In this document: positions 28,470 to 38,057 of the stretch, piece by piece | Position numbering within the stretch: the stretch's first letter is position 1 | How the letters are laid out: each line of letters opens with the position of its first letter | NCBI GenBank assembly: GCA_019359355.1 | Contig: JAHHHM010000011.1 | Coordinates: forward strand, 1-64,000 | Direction: 5' to 3' | From: Microcoleus vaginatus WJT46-NPBG5 | GTDB lineage: Bacteria > Cyanobacteriota > Cyanobacteriia > Cyanobacteriales > Oscillatoriaceae | DNA: 64,000 nucleotides | Made by a program: the position numbers and the translations under genes | Notes under the pieces: model-generated | The model's input: only the letters and a program-made list of their open reading frames with translations | Database searches by the model: none | What the model was told of the DNA's origin: nothing

Positions 28470-28799
28470 ATGATTGTAACAACAACTGACGTTCTTCAAG
28501 GGATGGTCATTCAAGATTATTTGGGGATTGTAACAGCTGAAGTCGTTTACGGCACCAACGCCGTGCGAGATTTTTTTGCCGGCATTCGCGATATCATTGG
28601 TGGGCGCACCGGCAGCTATGAACAGGTGTTTGAACGTGGGCAACGGGACGCACTTGCAGAACTAGAACAACGCGCTCAGCGCATGGGTGCAGATGCGGTG
28701 ATTGGCGTCGAAATTAACACCGGCACAATTAACATTGACGGAGCCGGCAGTCTCTTGCTCATTACTGCTACCGGCACGGCTGTGAGGTTACAGGGCTAG
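28470..28799 (+). CDS. YbjQ-family (UPF0145) protein
   Basis: The 109-residue protein matches the YbjQ/UPF0145 heavy-metal-binding-type family: MIVTTTDVLQG, IVTAEVVYGTNAVRDFFA, GRTGSYEQVF, AQRMGADAVIGVEI, then a hydrophobic beta-rich end. It probably forms a ring-like oligomer; function is unknown. ATG 28470 has AAGGA seven bases upstream, so I prefer it over the longer frame from 28413. Its stop overlaps the stop of the convergent PEBP gene. Confidence 0.85.
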   Translation: MIVTTTDVLQGMVIQDYLGIVTAEVVYGTNAVRDFFAGIRDIIGGRTGSYEQVFERGQRDALAELEQRAQRMGADAVIGVEINTGTINIDGAGSLLLITATGTAVRLQG

Positions 28800-29239
28800 C
28801 TTTTTCTGCTGTAGTGTCCCACAAGTTCGGCTGTGTCCAAAACGTGGCTTTCCATCGCTCTCAGCACATCGGCTTTTTCGATCCCCGGTTCAAGTTCTAA
28901 CTCGTGGTTCAAGGCGTAAAGTTTGAAAAAGTAACGGTGAGTGCCGCCAGGGGGACAGGGGCCGCCATAATCGAATGTGTCAAAATCGTTTTTCCCAGGA
29001 ACGCCGCCTGTATCGCTTGCAGCCTCTGGTATCTGGCGAGTTTCTGCCGGCAAGTTAAAAAGAACCCAGTGGGTAAATGTCCCTCCTGGTGCATCGGGAT
29101 CGTCAACGATCAGGGCGAAGCTTTGAGTTTCTGCCGGCACTTCATCCCAACTCAGCGGTGGCGAAATATTTTCTCCATCGCAGGTGTATTTAGCGGGGAT
29201 CGACTCATTCGCAGCAAAAGCGGTACTTTTCAGTTTCAT
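28796..29239 (-). CDS. YbhB/YbcL-type PEBP (Raf kinase inhibitor-like) protein
   Basis: The 147-residue protein has the phosphatidylethanolamine-binding fold. Conserved ligand-pocket segments are IPAKYTCDGENISPPLSW, LIVDDPDAPGGTFTHWVLFN and GGPCPPGGTHRYFFKLYAL. The bacterial role is unknown; members have been linked to kinase or protease regulation. No signal peptide is present. It is convergent with, and overlaps by 4 bp, the YbjQ gene: the two stop codons share a ctag palindrome. Confidence 0.9.
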   Translation of the reverse strand: MKLKSTAFAANESIPAKYTCDGENISPPLSWDEVPAETQSFALIVDDPDAPGGTFTHWVLFNLPAETRQIPEAASDTGGVPGKNDFDTFDYGGPCPPGGTHRYFFKLYALNHELELEPGIEKADVLRAMESHVLDTAELVGHYSRKS

Positions 29240-29709
29240 AGGCTCAATCAGCGTTTGTGCTTATATCGGACTAGGATTGATTGTAGAGACAGATTTTAAC
29301 CTATCTTGACAAAAGTCGAGAAATCCGATACTCATCAACCCTGTCAAACCCGCACTTTGCTGAATAAAAATTTGCCGATTTATTTAATTGGAAATTGATG
29401 AATTTGAGCCAATCGAGAAAATTCTGGAAATTTTTTGCTGAGTCAAAATCATGCAAGAAAGAGAAGATGATGACTAGCTTCTGGAAATAAGACTCGGAAA
29501 TCTAATACAACAAATTTAAACAGTGACGCTAAAGATTTTATTTGAAGTAACAGAAATAGAAGTGAAATTTCTTGAAAATTCTGAAGTATAGATAATCTAT
29601 ACGCTTTCGCTGACATCAGCAAATGCTGATTCACAATTGCTGATGTTAAAGATGTTATTTGCAGGAGAGTGGGGCAGGGCACCTATCAGATTTGCCCAAC
29701 AAGGGAAAG
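29240..29709. other. Intergenic with an inverted repeat
   Basis: No gene is seen. A perfect 10-bp inverted repeat acatcagcaa (29613-29622) / ttgctgatgt (29637-29646) with a 14-nt loop lies 64 bp after the esterase stop (minus strand). It has no T-run and may be a weak terminator or protein site. Confidence 0.4.
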
Positions 29710-30549
29710 TCAACTTTCAGTAGGAGTTGCTTGTCTAAACCATTCTAAAGCTTTCTGAGCAATCGCCCCAGGAACGGTATGAGGCCCGTCAAACTCTTCG
29801 TATACCACCTCATAGCCGGCTCGCTGCAACACGGGTACAATTCGACGGCTACATCGGTCAATGTTTAGAACATTGTCATGCTCGCCGTGAGAGATAAACA
29901 ATTGGGGTTTGCCAACTTGGGCTGCCGGTACCATGAATCCGGGTGAGAAGGCAACGACATGGGTAAACAAGTCGCCATTGGTGACGCCAACCGAGAGCGC
30001 ATAGGAAGCGCCATCAGAGAAGCCGGCAATTGCCAGCCGGCTTGGATCTATGGCATAACGGCTGAAAGTCTGCGCCAGTGCCCGATCCATGAAAGTAATG
30101 TCGGGTCCATACTGGCTGATAATCACATCCCAAGTCTGCCGGCGTGAGTCTACAGCTAGCAGAATCGTCTCGAATGGATCGGCTAGCTTCTGAACGATGT
30201 TCAGTGCGCCCTCAGCGTCGCCTCCTGCACCGTGTAGCATCAAGACTAGAGGCGCGGGGCGCTCAGAGCGATAGCCCTTGGGCACGTAGAGGAAGCCATC
30301 TCGCTTACCATCCAACTTCAACGGATGCAGTCCGGGAGTTCCGGCTTCTGTGGGCTGACTTGGACGAGAACGCAACCGTCCTTCACTTGCAGCTGAACCC
30401 GCTTGTTTTGAGCTTCTCATAATCGATAAGTCCTGTTTCACACAACTGGATATTTGAGAGACAGCGAGGGGTAAGAGAACACCGGCTACCCCAAACCGCA
30501 GAAGTTGTCGTCGTGTCCAGTGAGGGGGAAAGCCATCGTCTTGCCTCAT
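29710..30549 (-). CDS. Tat-exported alpha/beta-hydrolase (esterase/PHB depolymerase-like)
   Basis: The 279-residue protein starts with a twin-arginine signal (TRRQLLRFG) and a lipobox-like ISSC at about residues 33-36, suggesting a Tat-exported lipoprotein. The mature part is an LpqC/poly(3-hydroxybutyrate) depolymerase-like esterase: oxyanion loop MLHGAGGD, nucleophile Ser in GFSDGASYAL, acid in HGEHDNVLNIDR and histidine in FDGPHTVPG. The substrate is unknown; phenolic or polyester bonds are typical for the family. It appears monocistronic. Confidence 0.85.
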   Translation of the reverse strand: MRQDDGFPPHWTRRQLLRFGVAGVLLPLAVSQISSCVKQDLSIMRSSKQAGSAASEGRLRSRPSQPTEAGTPGLHPLKLDGKRDGFLYVPKGYRSERPAPLVLMLHGAGGDAEGALNIVQKLADPFETILLAVDSRRQTWDVIISQYGPDITFMDRALAQTFSRYAIDPSRLAIAGFSDGASYALSVGVTNGDLFTHVVAFSPGFMVPAAQVGKPQLFISHGEHDNVLNIDRCSRRIVPVLQRAGYEVVYEEFDGPHTVPGAIAQKALEWFRQATPTES

Positions 30550-30935
30550 TCGGACGCTGAATCGGGTTGTGGTTGATTGGAAGCCATAGAAACCTTCTAC
30601 AACTGTATGTTTGACAATCTCAAAGACTTTATCGAATCAGTGAGAATTGTCCCTCTACACTAAGAGGCTTGATGGTTTGTTACCCTCTTTCTTTTGGAGG
30701 ATTCAAACTCATTAAATTGTTAATTTTTTAAGTGACATAATACACACGAGGAGCGGCAGGGTTTCCCTGGAATTGTTCAGCTAGTTTATTACAGTTAAAA
30801 TGATCGAGGTTCGCTACTTTAAAATTTTAAATTAAAAACTTTAGTGATTTAAAACTTAAGAACGTGTTTTTAATTAATGATGAATTGTTCTATTTCAGCC
30901 AAGCAACGAAACAAAGTGGGAATCATTATAAGACA
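30550..30935. other. Intergenic, nothing identified
   Basis: This AT-rich region holds the upstream region of the esterase gene. No ORF or RNA gene is recognised. Confidence 0.3.
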
Positions 30936-30975
30936 ATAAAAAAGATGCCGATTATTTATATCGGCATCTTTTTCT
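30936..30975 (-). terminator. Rho-independent terminator of ileS
   Basis: Arms aaagatgccgat (30941-30952) and atcggcatcttt (30960-30971) form a perfect 12-bp stem with a 7-nt loop and A/T runs on both sides. It lies just after the ileS stop on the minus strand. Confidence 0.85.
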
Positions 30976-30992
30976 CTGTTCATTTCACAGTT

Positions 30993-33869
30993 TTAAAACT
31001 CTCCTGCCAATGCCGGCTCGCATCGTTCACAAATTAAAGGATGCTCGGTTGATTCACCCACCTTAGTTGAGTAATTCCAGCAGCGATCACATTTCTCGCC
31101 ATCTGCGTTAACCACGCCAATTCCCAGCGCTTCCGATTGGGATTTATATTGTACTCCTTCCAGAGATGCCGGTGAATCTAGCAATTCCACCTCAGAGGCA
31201 ATAAACAGATAGCGCAGTTCATCAACTCCGTTTCCGTCTAAGCTATCAGGGTTGATAGTTTCCATCTGCCGGCGCAATTCTGCATCCGCAACATAAAGCA
31301 GCACTTTCGCTTCTAAAGATGAGCCAATTGTTTTATCTTTGCGGGCTTCTTCTAGAACTTGGTTAACTTCCCCGCGAATTTGCCGCAATTGCTGCCAAAC
31401 TTGCGATAATTCCGGTTTTTTCCAGCTCTCTTCTACTTTTACCCAGCCGGCTTCAAACACTGATTTGTCAGCGGTTGAATAAGGGATATACTGCCAGATA
31501 TCTTCTGCCATGTGACAGAGAATCGGTGCAATGGCTTTAGCTAAATTTTCCAAAGCAATAGCCAATACGGTTTGACAACTACGACGACGGAAAGCATCGG
31601 GGGCGCTGATATAAAGCCGGTCTTTGGCAATATCTAAGTAGAAGTTCGATAAATCGACGACACAGAAATTCTGTACCGCTTGGAAAACTCGGTCAAATTC
31701 AAAATTCTCATAAGCTGCTTTAACTTCTGCAAAAACTTCTGTCATTCGGTGCAGCATATACCGATCTAGCTGCGGCAGTTGTTCGTAAGGCACGCCATTT
31801 TGAGTCGAATCAAAGTCATGCACATTTCCTAATAAAAACCGCGCTGTGTTACGAATTTTCCGGTAAACATCCGACATTTGTTTCAAGATGTTTTTGCCGA
31901 GGGGAACATCAGAAGAATAATCAACTGATGACACCCACAAACGCAGAATATCTGCACCATAAGGCGGTTCTGTTTGTTGATTCTTGCCCCCTTCAATGAC
32001 AATTTTGGGGTCAACAACATTGCCCATCGATTTGCTCATCTTGCGGCCTTTTTCATCGAGAACAAAGCCGTGAGTTAAGACAGTTTTATAGGGCGCACAG
32101 CCGTTATTTGCCACGCTGGTGAGTAAACTCGATTGGAACCAACCACGATGCTGATCGGAACCTTCCAGATACATATCAACTGGATAGTTCAATTCTTCGC
32201 GCTGTCTGGCGACTGCTGCCCAAGATGAGCCTGAGTCAAACCAAACATCCATTGTGTCGCTGCCTTTGCGGTAGGTTTTGCCATTGTTGCGATAGGATGC
32301 CGGCAGCAATTCCTCAACCGGCAGTTCCCACCAAGCATCTGAACCTTTTTCTGCCACAATTGCCTGAACGTGGGAGATGGTTTCTTCATTCAGCAGCGGT
32401 TCGCCAGTGGCTTCGTCATAGAAAACAGGAATCGGAACGCCCCAATTACGCTGACGAGAGATACACCAGTCAGAACGTTCTGAAACCATTGATTTAATTC
32501 GGTTTTCCCCCTGGGTGGGAATCCATTTCACTTCGGAAATGGCTTTCATTGCTTCTTCCCGGAAGCCTTCAACGGAAGCAAACCACTGTTCCGTTGCCCG
32601 AAAGATCGTTGGTTTTTTGGTACGCCAGTCGTAGGGATATTTATGAACGTAGGGTTCTTCTTTCAGTAAGGAACCGGACTCTGCAAGGGCTTCAACGACA
32701 GCGCCGTTGCCGTCACCCAACACATTCATGCCGGCAAACTGACCGGCTTCTGAGGTAAAGTTGCCATCTTCATCCACCGGCGCAAGCACAGCCAACCCGT
32801 AACGCTGTCCAACTTGATAGTCTTCTAAACCGTGTCCAGGTGCGGTGTGTACCAAGCCGGTGCCGGATTCGGTGGTGACATAATCGCCGCCGATGACAAT
32901 TTCACTCTGCCGGTCAAATAATGGATGCCGGTAAGTAGAATGTTCTAGCGCCGCACCTTTGACGGTGCCTTTCACAGTTAAATTTACACCCAGTGTTGCT
33001 GAAAGGCGTTCAACTAAATCAGCAGCGACAATCAGATATTTGTATTTAATCGAATCTTCAGCCGTTTCTACGACGGCGTAGGTGAGTTCGGGGTTGACGC
33101 TGACGGCGAGGTTCGCGGGAATTGTCCAAGGAGTGGTTGTCCAGATGGCGACACCGAGAGCCGGTAAATACGTCTGCCACTCTGCCGGCACCGTTGACGC
33201 CAAATCTGTCATCTCGAAGGCAGCATAAAGGCTGCGCGAAGTGTGCTCTTCAGGATATTCCAATTCCGCTTCAGCTAGCGCTGTTTTTGAACTCGGACTC
33301 CAATGTACCGGCTTGCGTCCCCGGTAGATATAGCCCTTTAAAACCATCTGGCCAAAAACGCCGATTTGTGCAGCTTCGTATTCGGGTTTTAACGTTAGGT
33401 AAGGGTGCGCCCAATCGCCCCAAACGCCGTAACGCTGGAAGTCCTGGCTTTGCTGTTCCACCGTTTTAACGGCAAAGTCACGGGCTTTGTGGCGCAATTG
33501 CAAAGGCGTAAGTTGTTTGCGCTCCTCTTGCTTCATTTCTTGCAACACTTTCAGCTCAATTGGCAAGCCGTGACAATCCCAACCAGGGACATAGCGAACC
33601 TTGCGCCCTTGTAGGAGTTGGTAGCGGTTGATGATGTCTTTGAGAATTTTATTTAAGGCGTGCCCAATGTGGAGTGCGCCATTGGCGTAGGGCGGGCCAT
33701 CGTGCAAAATAAACAACTCGCCGGGATTTTCCTGCGACAGCCGCTCATAAATCTGTTGCTCTGCCCAAAATTGTTGCAATTCCGGTTCCCGTTTGACAGC
33801 ATTCGCTCGCATATCAAACTTAGTCTGGGGCAAGTTGACGGTATCTTTGTAGGTTTTCGCTTCTGTCAC
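30993..33869 (-). CDS. ileS: Isoleucyl-tRNA synthetase
   Basis: IleS charges tRNA-Ile in the cytosol. The 958-residue protein has the class I HIGH motif (ALHIGH, ending at residue 70), the editing domain with TTPWTIPANLAVSV and GTGLVHTAPGHG, the catalytic WFDSGSSW and YLEGSDQHRGWF blocks, the KMSKS loop (KGRKMSKSMGN) and a C-terminal zinc ribbon CDRCW...CERC. Length and zinc ribbon fit the bacterial type. Monocistronic with its own terminator; just upstream is a complex STRR repeat that separates it from ycf66. Confidence 0.98.
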   Translation of the reverse strand: MTEAKTYKDTVNLPQTKFDMRANAVKREPELQQFWAEQQIYERLSQENPGELFILHDGPPYANGALHIGHALNKILKDIINRYQLLQGRKVRYVPGWDCHGLPIELKVLQEMKQEERKQLTPLQLRHKARDFAVKTVEQQSQDFQRYGVWGDWAHPYLTLKPEYEAAQIGVFGQMVLKGYIYRGRKPVHWSPSSKTALAEAELEYPEEHTSRSLYAAFEMTDLASTVPAEWQTYLPALGVAIWTTTPWTIPANLAVSVNPELTYAVVETAEDSIKYKYLIVAADLVERLSATLGVNLTVKGTVKGAALEHSTYRHPLFDRQSEIVIGGDYVTTESGTGLVHTAPGHGLEDYQVGQRYGLAVLAPVDEDGNFTSEAGQFAGMNVLGDGNGAVVEALAESGSLLKEEPYVHKYPYDWRTKKPTIFRATEQWFASVEGFREEAMKAISEVKWIPTQGENRIKSMVSERSDWCISRQRNWGVPIPVFYDEATGEPLLNEETISHVQAIVAEKGSDAWWELPVEELLPASYRNNGKTYRKGSDTMDVWFDSGSSWAAVARQREELNYPVDMYLEGSDQHRGWFQSSLLTSVANNGCAPYKTVLTHGFVLDEKGRKMSKSMGNVVDPKIVIEGGKNQQTEPPYGADILRLWVSSVDYSSDVPLGKNILKQMSDVYRKIRNTARFLLGNVHDFDSTQNGVPYEQLPQLDRYMLHRMTEVFAEVKAAYENFEFDRVFQAVQNFCVVDLSNFYLDIAKDRLYISAPDAFRRRSCQTVLAIALENLAKAIAPILCHMAEDIWQYIPYSTADKSVFEAGWVKVEESWKKPELSQVWQQLRQIRGEVNQVLEEARKDKTIGSSLEAKVLLYVADAELRRQMETINPDSLDGNGVDELRYLFIASEVELLDSPASLEGVQYKSQSEALGIGVVNADGEKCDRCWNYSTKVGESTEHPLICERCEPALAGEF

Positions 33870-33936
33870 AGTCCAACCCCGAACGATAGTAGAAGGGTAA
33901 TTAAACCCTCATTCTATCGCTTAGAGTTCAGTTAGG

Positions 33937-34140
33937 AGCATGGGGGATTGGGCATGGGGGATTGGGGATTGGGCATAGAGAAAGGGGAGTGCTGAGTTTT
34001 GAGTTTTGAGTGAAAGAGCATGGAGAGTCCGCTTCGCTCCCCTCCACTCCACGCACCGTAGCCGCTCAAAGTGAGTGCTGAGTGGCTGAACCCCATGCCC
34101 TATGCCCCATGCCCAATCCCCTATGCCCTATGCCCCTCTT
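33937..34140. repeat. STRR cluster with inverted heptad arrays
   Basis: A left block of gggcatgggggattgg-type heptads (33937-33978) is followed by gagtgct/gagtttt words (33990-34014). A right block is of the complementary kind (ccccatgccctatgcccc, 34091-34137). The two blocks could pair as a long imperfect hairpin. The right block runs into the coding end of the Ycf66 gene. Confidence 0.8.
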
Positions 34141-36470
34141 CCCTCGTCACCACTGGGATTGCTCTTAGATTTAGCTTCGGCAGAGCGTTTGGCTGGTTCT
34201 ACGAGGGCGGGATCTTGTCTACCGACTCGCATTACTTTGGCTACGTTATCCTTTTCGGCGGCTTGGGGCGGGGTTCCCGGTGCCGGTGGAGTCGCTACTG
34301 AGGCTTCTGGGGTAGTTGCGGGTGCCGGTGAGGTGGGGGCTGATGCAGATGGGGTTGTCGGTGCCGGTGGGGTGGGTTCTAATTCTAGGGGGGTTGCTTC
34401 TAGGGGAGGAATATCAAGCACTTCTGCCGGCTCAGGTTCTGCCTCAGCGCTTACTTCCAGGTTTTCCTCGTCAGAACCTTCTGCTGGCGGTGCAAGTTCA
34501 ACTTCGGGCGCAATTTCCTCAATCGGGACTTGAGATTGTGAGGAATCCGTGACTTCGTGAGCAGATTCTTGGGCGGCTTCTACGAGTTCGGGACTTGGAC
34601 GGTTGGGGGGAATTGCTTCCAGCCGGCTTTCTGGTTCAGAGGTTTCTGTCTCTGGCGCGGTGGGTTCTATTGGGATCTCAATACTTGGAGTCGGGGATTG
34701 TGCTTCTAATGCAGATGTGGGTACGGCTGCCGGTGGGGTGGGTTCTAATTCTAGGGGGGTTGCTTCCAGGGGAGGAATATCAAGCGCTTCTGCCGGCTCA
34801 GGTTCCGCCTCAGCGCTCACTTCCAGGTTTTCCTCCTCAGAACCTTCTGCCGGTGGTGCAAGTTCGACTTCGGGCGCAATTTCCTCAATCGGGATTTGAG
34901 ATTGTGAGGAATCGGTGACTTCGTGAGCAGATTCTTGGGCGGCTTCTACGAGTTCGGGACTTGGAGGGTTGGGGGGAATTGCTTCCAGCCGGCTTGTCGT
35001 CTCTGTGCTGCTATCAGTAGAGGTTGCCGGCTTTGTTTGAATCGTTAATTCCTCAACAACAACTGTGACGGGTGCATCGGGATTATTTGCGTCTGTGATA
35101 ATTGTTGTTGATTCTGAGACGATCTCTGCGTCGGTAATTACTGTGTCAACCACAGATACCTCAAGCACTGCATCCACTTGCAGGGGTGACTGTTCTTCTG
35201 CCCGCTTGGAAACGGTTGCCGATGAGGGTGGTTTCTTTTCAGGCTGAGTTTTCGGTTTTTTAACTTTATTGAGCAACCCTTGAATGCCGTTTTGCAGGGT
35301 GGAGATTAAACCGGCAACCGGCGCAAGCAGTTGATTTGCCCCACCACCGGCAGCAGCCGTCGGTTTAGTCGGGCGGGACTCTTGAGGGCGCTTAATTGCA
35401 GCGGGCTTCTGGGGCGGTTTTGCCGGTGTTGGGGGTGCCGGCTCAAACACCTCATCGTCAAATTCGTCTTCCTCTAATGTGTCAGATTCGCCGGTTGCGC
35501 CTTCTAGTGCGGCGGCGGCGGGCATATTATTAATATTGGTTGTTACCGGCACCTCTGGCTGAGTATCTCCGGTTGCCGGCTCAATTTGTTCAAGTGCTTC
35601 CGCATTTGTTGTGATCGGCTGGGTATCTCCGGTTGCCGGCGCAATTTGTTCGGGCGCTGAAGGCATTTCCTCTCTTGCGGAAATAAACGCTTCTTTAACC
35701 GAAGGGATTTCCGGATTCAGCACTTCTTCTTGAGGCGCATCTAAAGCATCAGGCGCTGGCGTTGGGCGCTGGCTTTCTGGCATCAGGGTTTCTTCCAGAG
35801 GTGCATCTAAGACTTCAGGCGCAGGCGTTGCGTTTAGGCGTGCCTCTGGGGGCAAGATTTCTTCAACGGGGACTGACTTGGCTGCCTGCTCAATTTCCTC
35901 GTAAAGCGTGTCTGCCAACGCCGTCACAATGGCTTCTTCTGAGACAGGCGTTTCTTGCCTAATCGTTTCTTGAGAAGTCGGTGTTTCTAACTCGGTTGCC
36001 GTTTCAACCAACTGATTAATGGAGGAACCCTCAACTTCAGCGACAGGCTGGGGTATTTGAGCCGGCTGGGGAATATCTGCTGCCGCCACCCCTGTATTTT
36101 CCACAGGAACCGGAGCCGGTTTAGACTTACGTTTGAAGAGGTTTGTCAGCCCTCCGCCTACCTGGGATACACCCGCCGTTAACTTCTGGGGTTCAGCGAT
36201 TTGAGTGCGTTCTTGAGAGGGGGTGACTTCCCTTCTTAATTTCAAAGTTTGCCAACCCAACCAACCGAGTAAGCTAATACTGGCGGTTTCTCCCAAGAGG
36301 ACAGCGCCGGTAATTCGTCCTGCACAGAACCATAACACCAAGGCATAAAACAGTCCGACGCCACTCCAGATAAAGTCGCCTTTACGATGGACTTCAGGAA
36401 AAAAGAAAGCAGCCATGTAAAGGGCGAAGCTACCAAGAGCGACTGTCAACGCCAGAATGTATGAAAGCAT
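34128..36470 (-). CDS. ycf66: Ycf66-family protein with very long disordered extension
   Basis: The first 85 or so residues are the Ycf66 domain, a cyanobacterial/plastid membrane segment with three hydrophobic helices (SYILALTVALGSFALYMAAF, VGLFYALVLWFC, ISLLGWLGWQTL). The family's function is unknown. About 690 further residues are low-complexity, rich in Pro, Glu, Ala and Thr, with only a short basic stretch near 115; this is much longer than typical Ycf66 proteins. The extension has a 122-residue-period duplication and smaller repeats (EQIEPATGDTQP-type). The last residues (EGRGA) are encoded by the edge of an STRR array, so the true C-terminus may have been replaced. It is likely a thylakoid or plasma-membrane protein with a long cytosolic tail. 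Confidence 0.8.
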   Translation of the reverse strand: MLSYILALTVALGSFALYMAAFFFPEVHRKGDFIWSGVGLFYALVLWFCAGRITGAVLLGETASISLLGWLGWQTLKLRREVTPSQERTQIAEPQKLTAGVSQVGGGLTNLFKRKSKPAPVPVENTGVAAADIPQPAQIPQPVAEVEGSSINQLVETATELETPTSQETIRQETPVSEEAIVTALADTLYEEIEQAAKSVPVEEILPPEARLNATPAPEVLDAPLEETLMPESQRPTPAPDALDAPQEEVLNPEIPSVKEAFISAREEMPSAPEQIAPATGDTQPITTNAEALEQIEPATGDTQPEVPVTTNINNMPAAAALEGATGESDTLEEDEFDDEVFEPAPPTPAKPPQKPAAIKRPQESRPTKPTAAAGGGANQLLAPVAGLISTLQNGIQGLLNKVKKPKTQPEKKPPSSATVSKRAEEQSPLQVDAVLEVSVVDTVITDAEIVSESTTIITDANNPDAPVTVVVEELTIQTKPATSTDSSTETTSRLEAIPPNPPSPELVEAAQESAHEVTDSSQSQIPIEEIAPEVELAPPAEGSEEENLEVSAEAEPEPAEALDIPPLEATPLELEPTPPAAVPTSALEAQSPTPSIEIPIEPTAPETETSEPESRLEAIPPNRPSPELVEAAQESAHEVTDSSQSQVPIEEIAPEVELAPPAEGSDEENLEVSAEAEPEPAEVLDIPPLEATPLELEPTPPAPTTPSASAPTSPAPATTPEASVATPPAPGTPPQAAEKDNVAKVMRVGRQDPALVEPAKRSAEAKSKSNPSGDEGRGA
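34363..34994 (-). repeat. Internal duplication in the Ycf66 gene (266 bp, 366-bp offset)
   Basis: Bases 34363-34628 and 34729-34994 are near-identical, in frame (366 = 122 codons apart). Each encodes a segment from RLEAIPPN through LVEAAQESAHEVTDSSQ to EATPLELEPTPPA. Smaller duplications lie at about 35560-35650 and 35700-35830. Confidence 0.85.
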
Positions 36471-36742
36471 CTTGCCGGTATCTCCCGCTGTGAACTATTT
36501 AGACAAACCGCCGATTCGTCTTATCAGGCTCATTCTATCCTTCCTATAGCCTCTTGATCTCTATCTTTTGGGACAATGCTGTGATCTCGGCTTGCCGGCG
36601 CTGGTTGCGGGTAAAGGATTTTATCTAGCTTGCCGGTGACGGAACCGGGCGTAACTGTTACCATCGTCTTGCTGTACAAAGTCTGACAATTTTTGCAATC
36701 TGGGCGCTACCACGGAAAAGCTACAAGCAACGGGGGGTTGTG

Positions 36743-38056
36743 ATGAGATTCAATGGTTCGCTTTCTACTGTAATGCTGCTTTGCGCCGGCCTTTTTATTG
36801 AGCCGGTTTTCGCTCAAACGCCTTTGCAAGTCCTAGCACGGGCTGCTATATCTGAAAGTTCTTCTGAATCTGCCAAGGCGATTACAGCCCTACGTGCCCA
36901 AGGTGCAAAGGGAATTGAGGCGTTTTTAGACGTTTATGGCAATGAGTTGCAGCGCAGCCAACTTCCAGGCAACCGTCCCCAGATGCAACGACTCAGTAGC
37001 GCATTGGATGCGATTTGCCAGCAGCGAGACTGTTATGCCTCGCGCTTGTATTGGCACACGGATTTAGAACAAGCCAAGGCTGTTGCAAAAGCCACCGGCA
37101 AACCAATTCTGTCATTACGTTTGTTAGGCCGGCTTGATGAAGAGTTGAGCTGTGCCAATAGCCGGTTTTTCCGCATCGCGCTGTATCCAAATGCTGAGGT
37201 TTCTAAGGTTCTGCGTGAGCGCTTTGTTTTACACTGGGAATCTGAAAGGCCGGCACCCAGAGTCACCATTGATTTTGGAGACGGACGCCGGTTAGAGCGT
37301 ACCCTCACCGGCAACAGTATTCATTACATCCTTGATGCTGATGGACGCCCTGTTGATGCGTTGCCCGGATTGTATGGCCCTCAAGCCTTTGTGAAACATT
37401 TATCAAAAATAGAAGAACTTGTCAAGCAATCTTCTCAGCTCACCGGCAGCCAGCGCCAAGCATTTCTAAGCCAGTATCACAACGCACGCCTTGGGGATAT
37501 TGAAGTCGCTTGGACAGCAGATTTATCCAAGCTGGGGATATCCTTACCCCTGCCAGGAAGCGTGAATAATCTTCAGCCGGCAAGCAATCCCCCCACCGCT
37601 TTAGAAGCCGGTGAACTAGCAATGACCAAATCGAGGGTCGAACTGCCCATTGTGCGAGCGATTTCGCCGACCCTCCAGACACTTCCCACCGTCATGGATG
37701 ATGCCAAATGGGCACAACTTGCCGAACTCCACGCCGCAGACGCCCGTCTCGATGCCAACAGCCAAGCACTGATGCGAAGTAAAAATCCTCAAGCCTATGC
37801 CGGCAAAGGTGAGAATGCTTTAGCCTCAGTTTTGCCCAACTTTGAGCAAGCGATCGCTTTAGATACGGTTCGCAACGAATATTTGTTTCACACGCAGATT
37901 CACGAATGGTTTTTGCGGGGAGAAAATACCGACGATGTGGCAGCGTTAAACGAGCGGGTGTATGCAGAACTCTTTCTCACCCCCAGTTCCGATCCCTGGT
38001 TAGGACTATTTCCCGCCGGCACCTACACCGGCATTGAGAATGACGGAATCAAGTGA
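36743..38056 (+). CDS. Exported thioredoxin-fold-like protein of unknown function
   Basis: The 437-residue protein starts with a signal peptide (hydrophobic TVMLLCAGLFIEPVFA, cleavage before QTPLQ near residue 25). Residues about 105-215 look like a thioredoxin-like fold: DLEQAKAVAKATGKPILSL, then PNAEVSKVLRERFVLHWE and ILDADGRPVDALPG. The position of the redox CxxC carries a single cysteine (LSCANSRFF), so thiol-disulfide exchange in the normal way is unlikely. The C-terminal half is of unknown type, with an alpha-helical ANSQALMRSKNP region. A gggggg ribosome site precedes GTG 36740 and ATG 36743; I use the ATG. STRR repeats begin right after the stop. Confidence 0.7.
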   Translation: MRFNGSLSTVMLLCAGLFIEPVFAQTPLQVLARAAISESSSESAKAITALRAQGAKGIEAFLDVYGNELQRSQLPGNRPQMQRLSSALDAICQQRDCYASRLYWHTDLEQAKAVAKATGKPILSLRLLGRLDEELSCANSRFFRIALYPNAEVSKVLRERFVLHWESERPAPRVTIDFGDGRRLERTLTGNSIHYILDADGRPVDALPGLYGPQAFVKHLSKIEELVKQSSQLTGSQRQAFLSQYHNARLGDIEVAWTADLSKLGISLPLPGSVNNLQPASNPPTALEAGELAMTKSRVELPIVRAISPTLQTLPTVMDDAKWAQLAELHAADARLDANSQALMRSKNPQAYAGKGENALASVLPNFEQAIALDTVRNEYLFHTQIHEWFLRGENTDDVAALNERVYAELFLTPSSDPWLGLFPAGTYTGIENDGIK

Positions 38057-38057
38057 G

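Noticed and set aside
34102-34918. Plus-strand frames opposite the Ycf66 gene
   Set aside because: They arise from the low-complexity Pro/Glu/Ala coding sequence and its duplication on the minus strand; there is no ribosome site or known domain.
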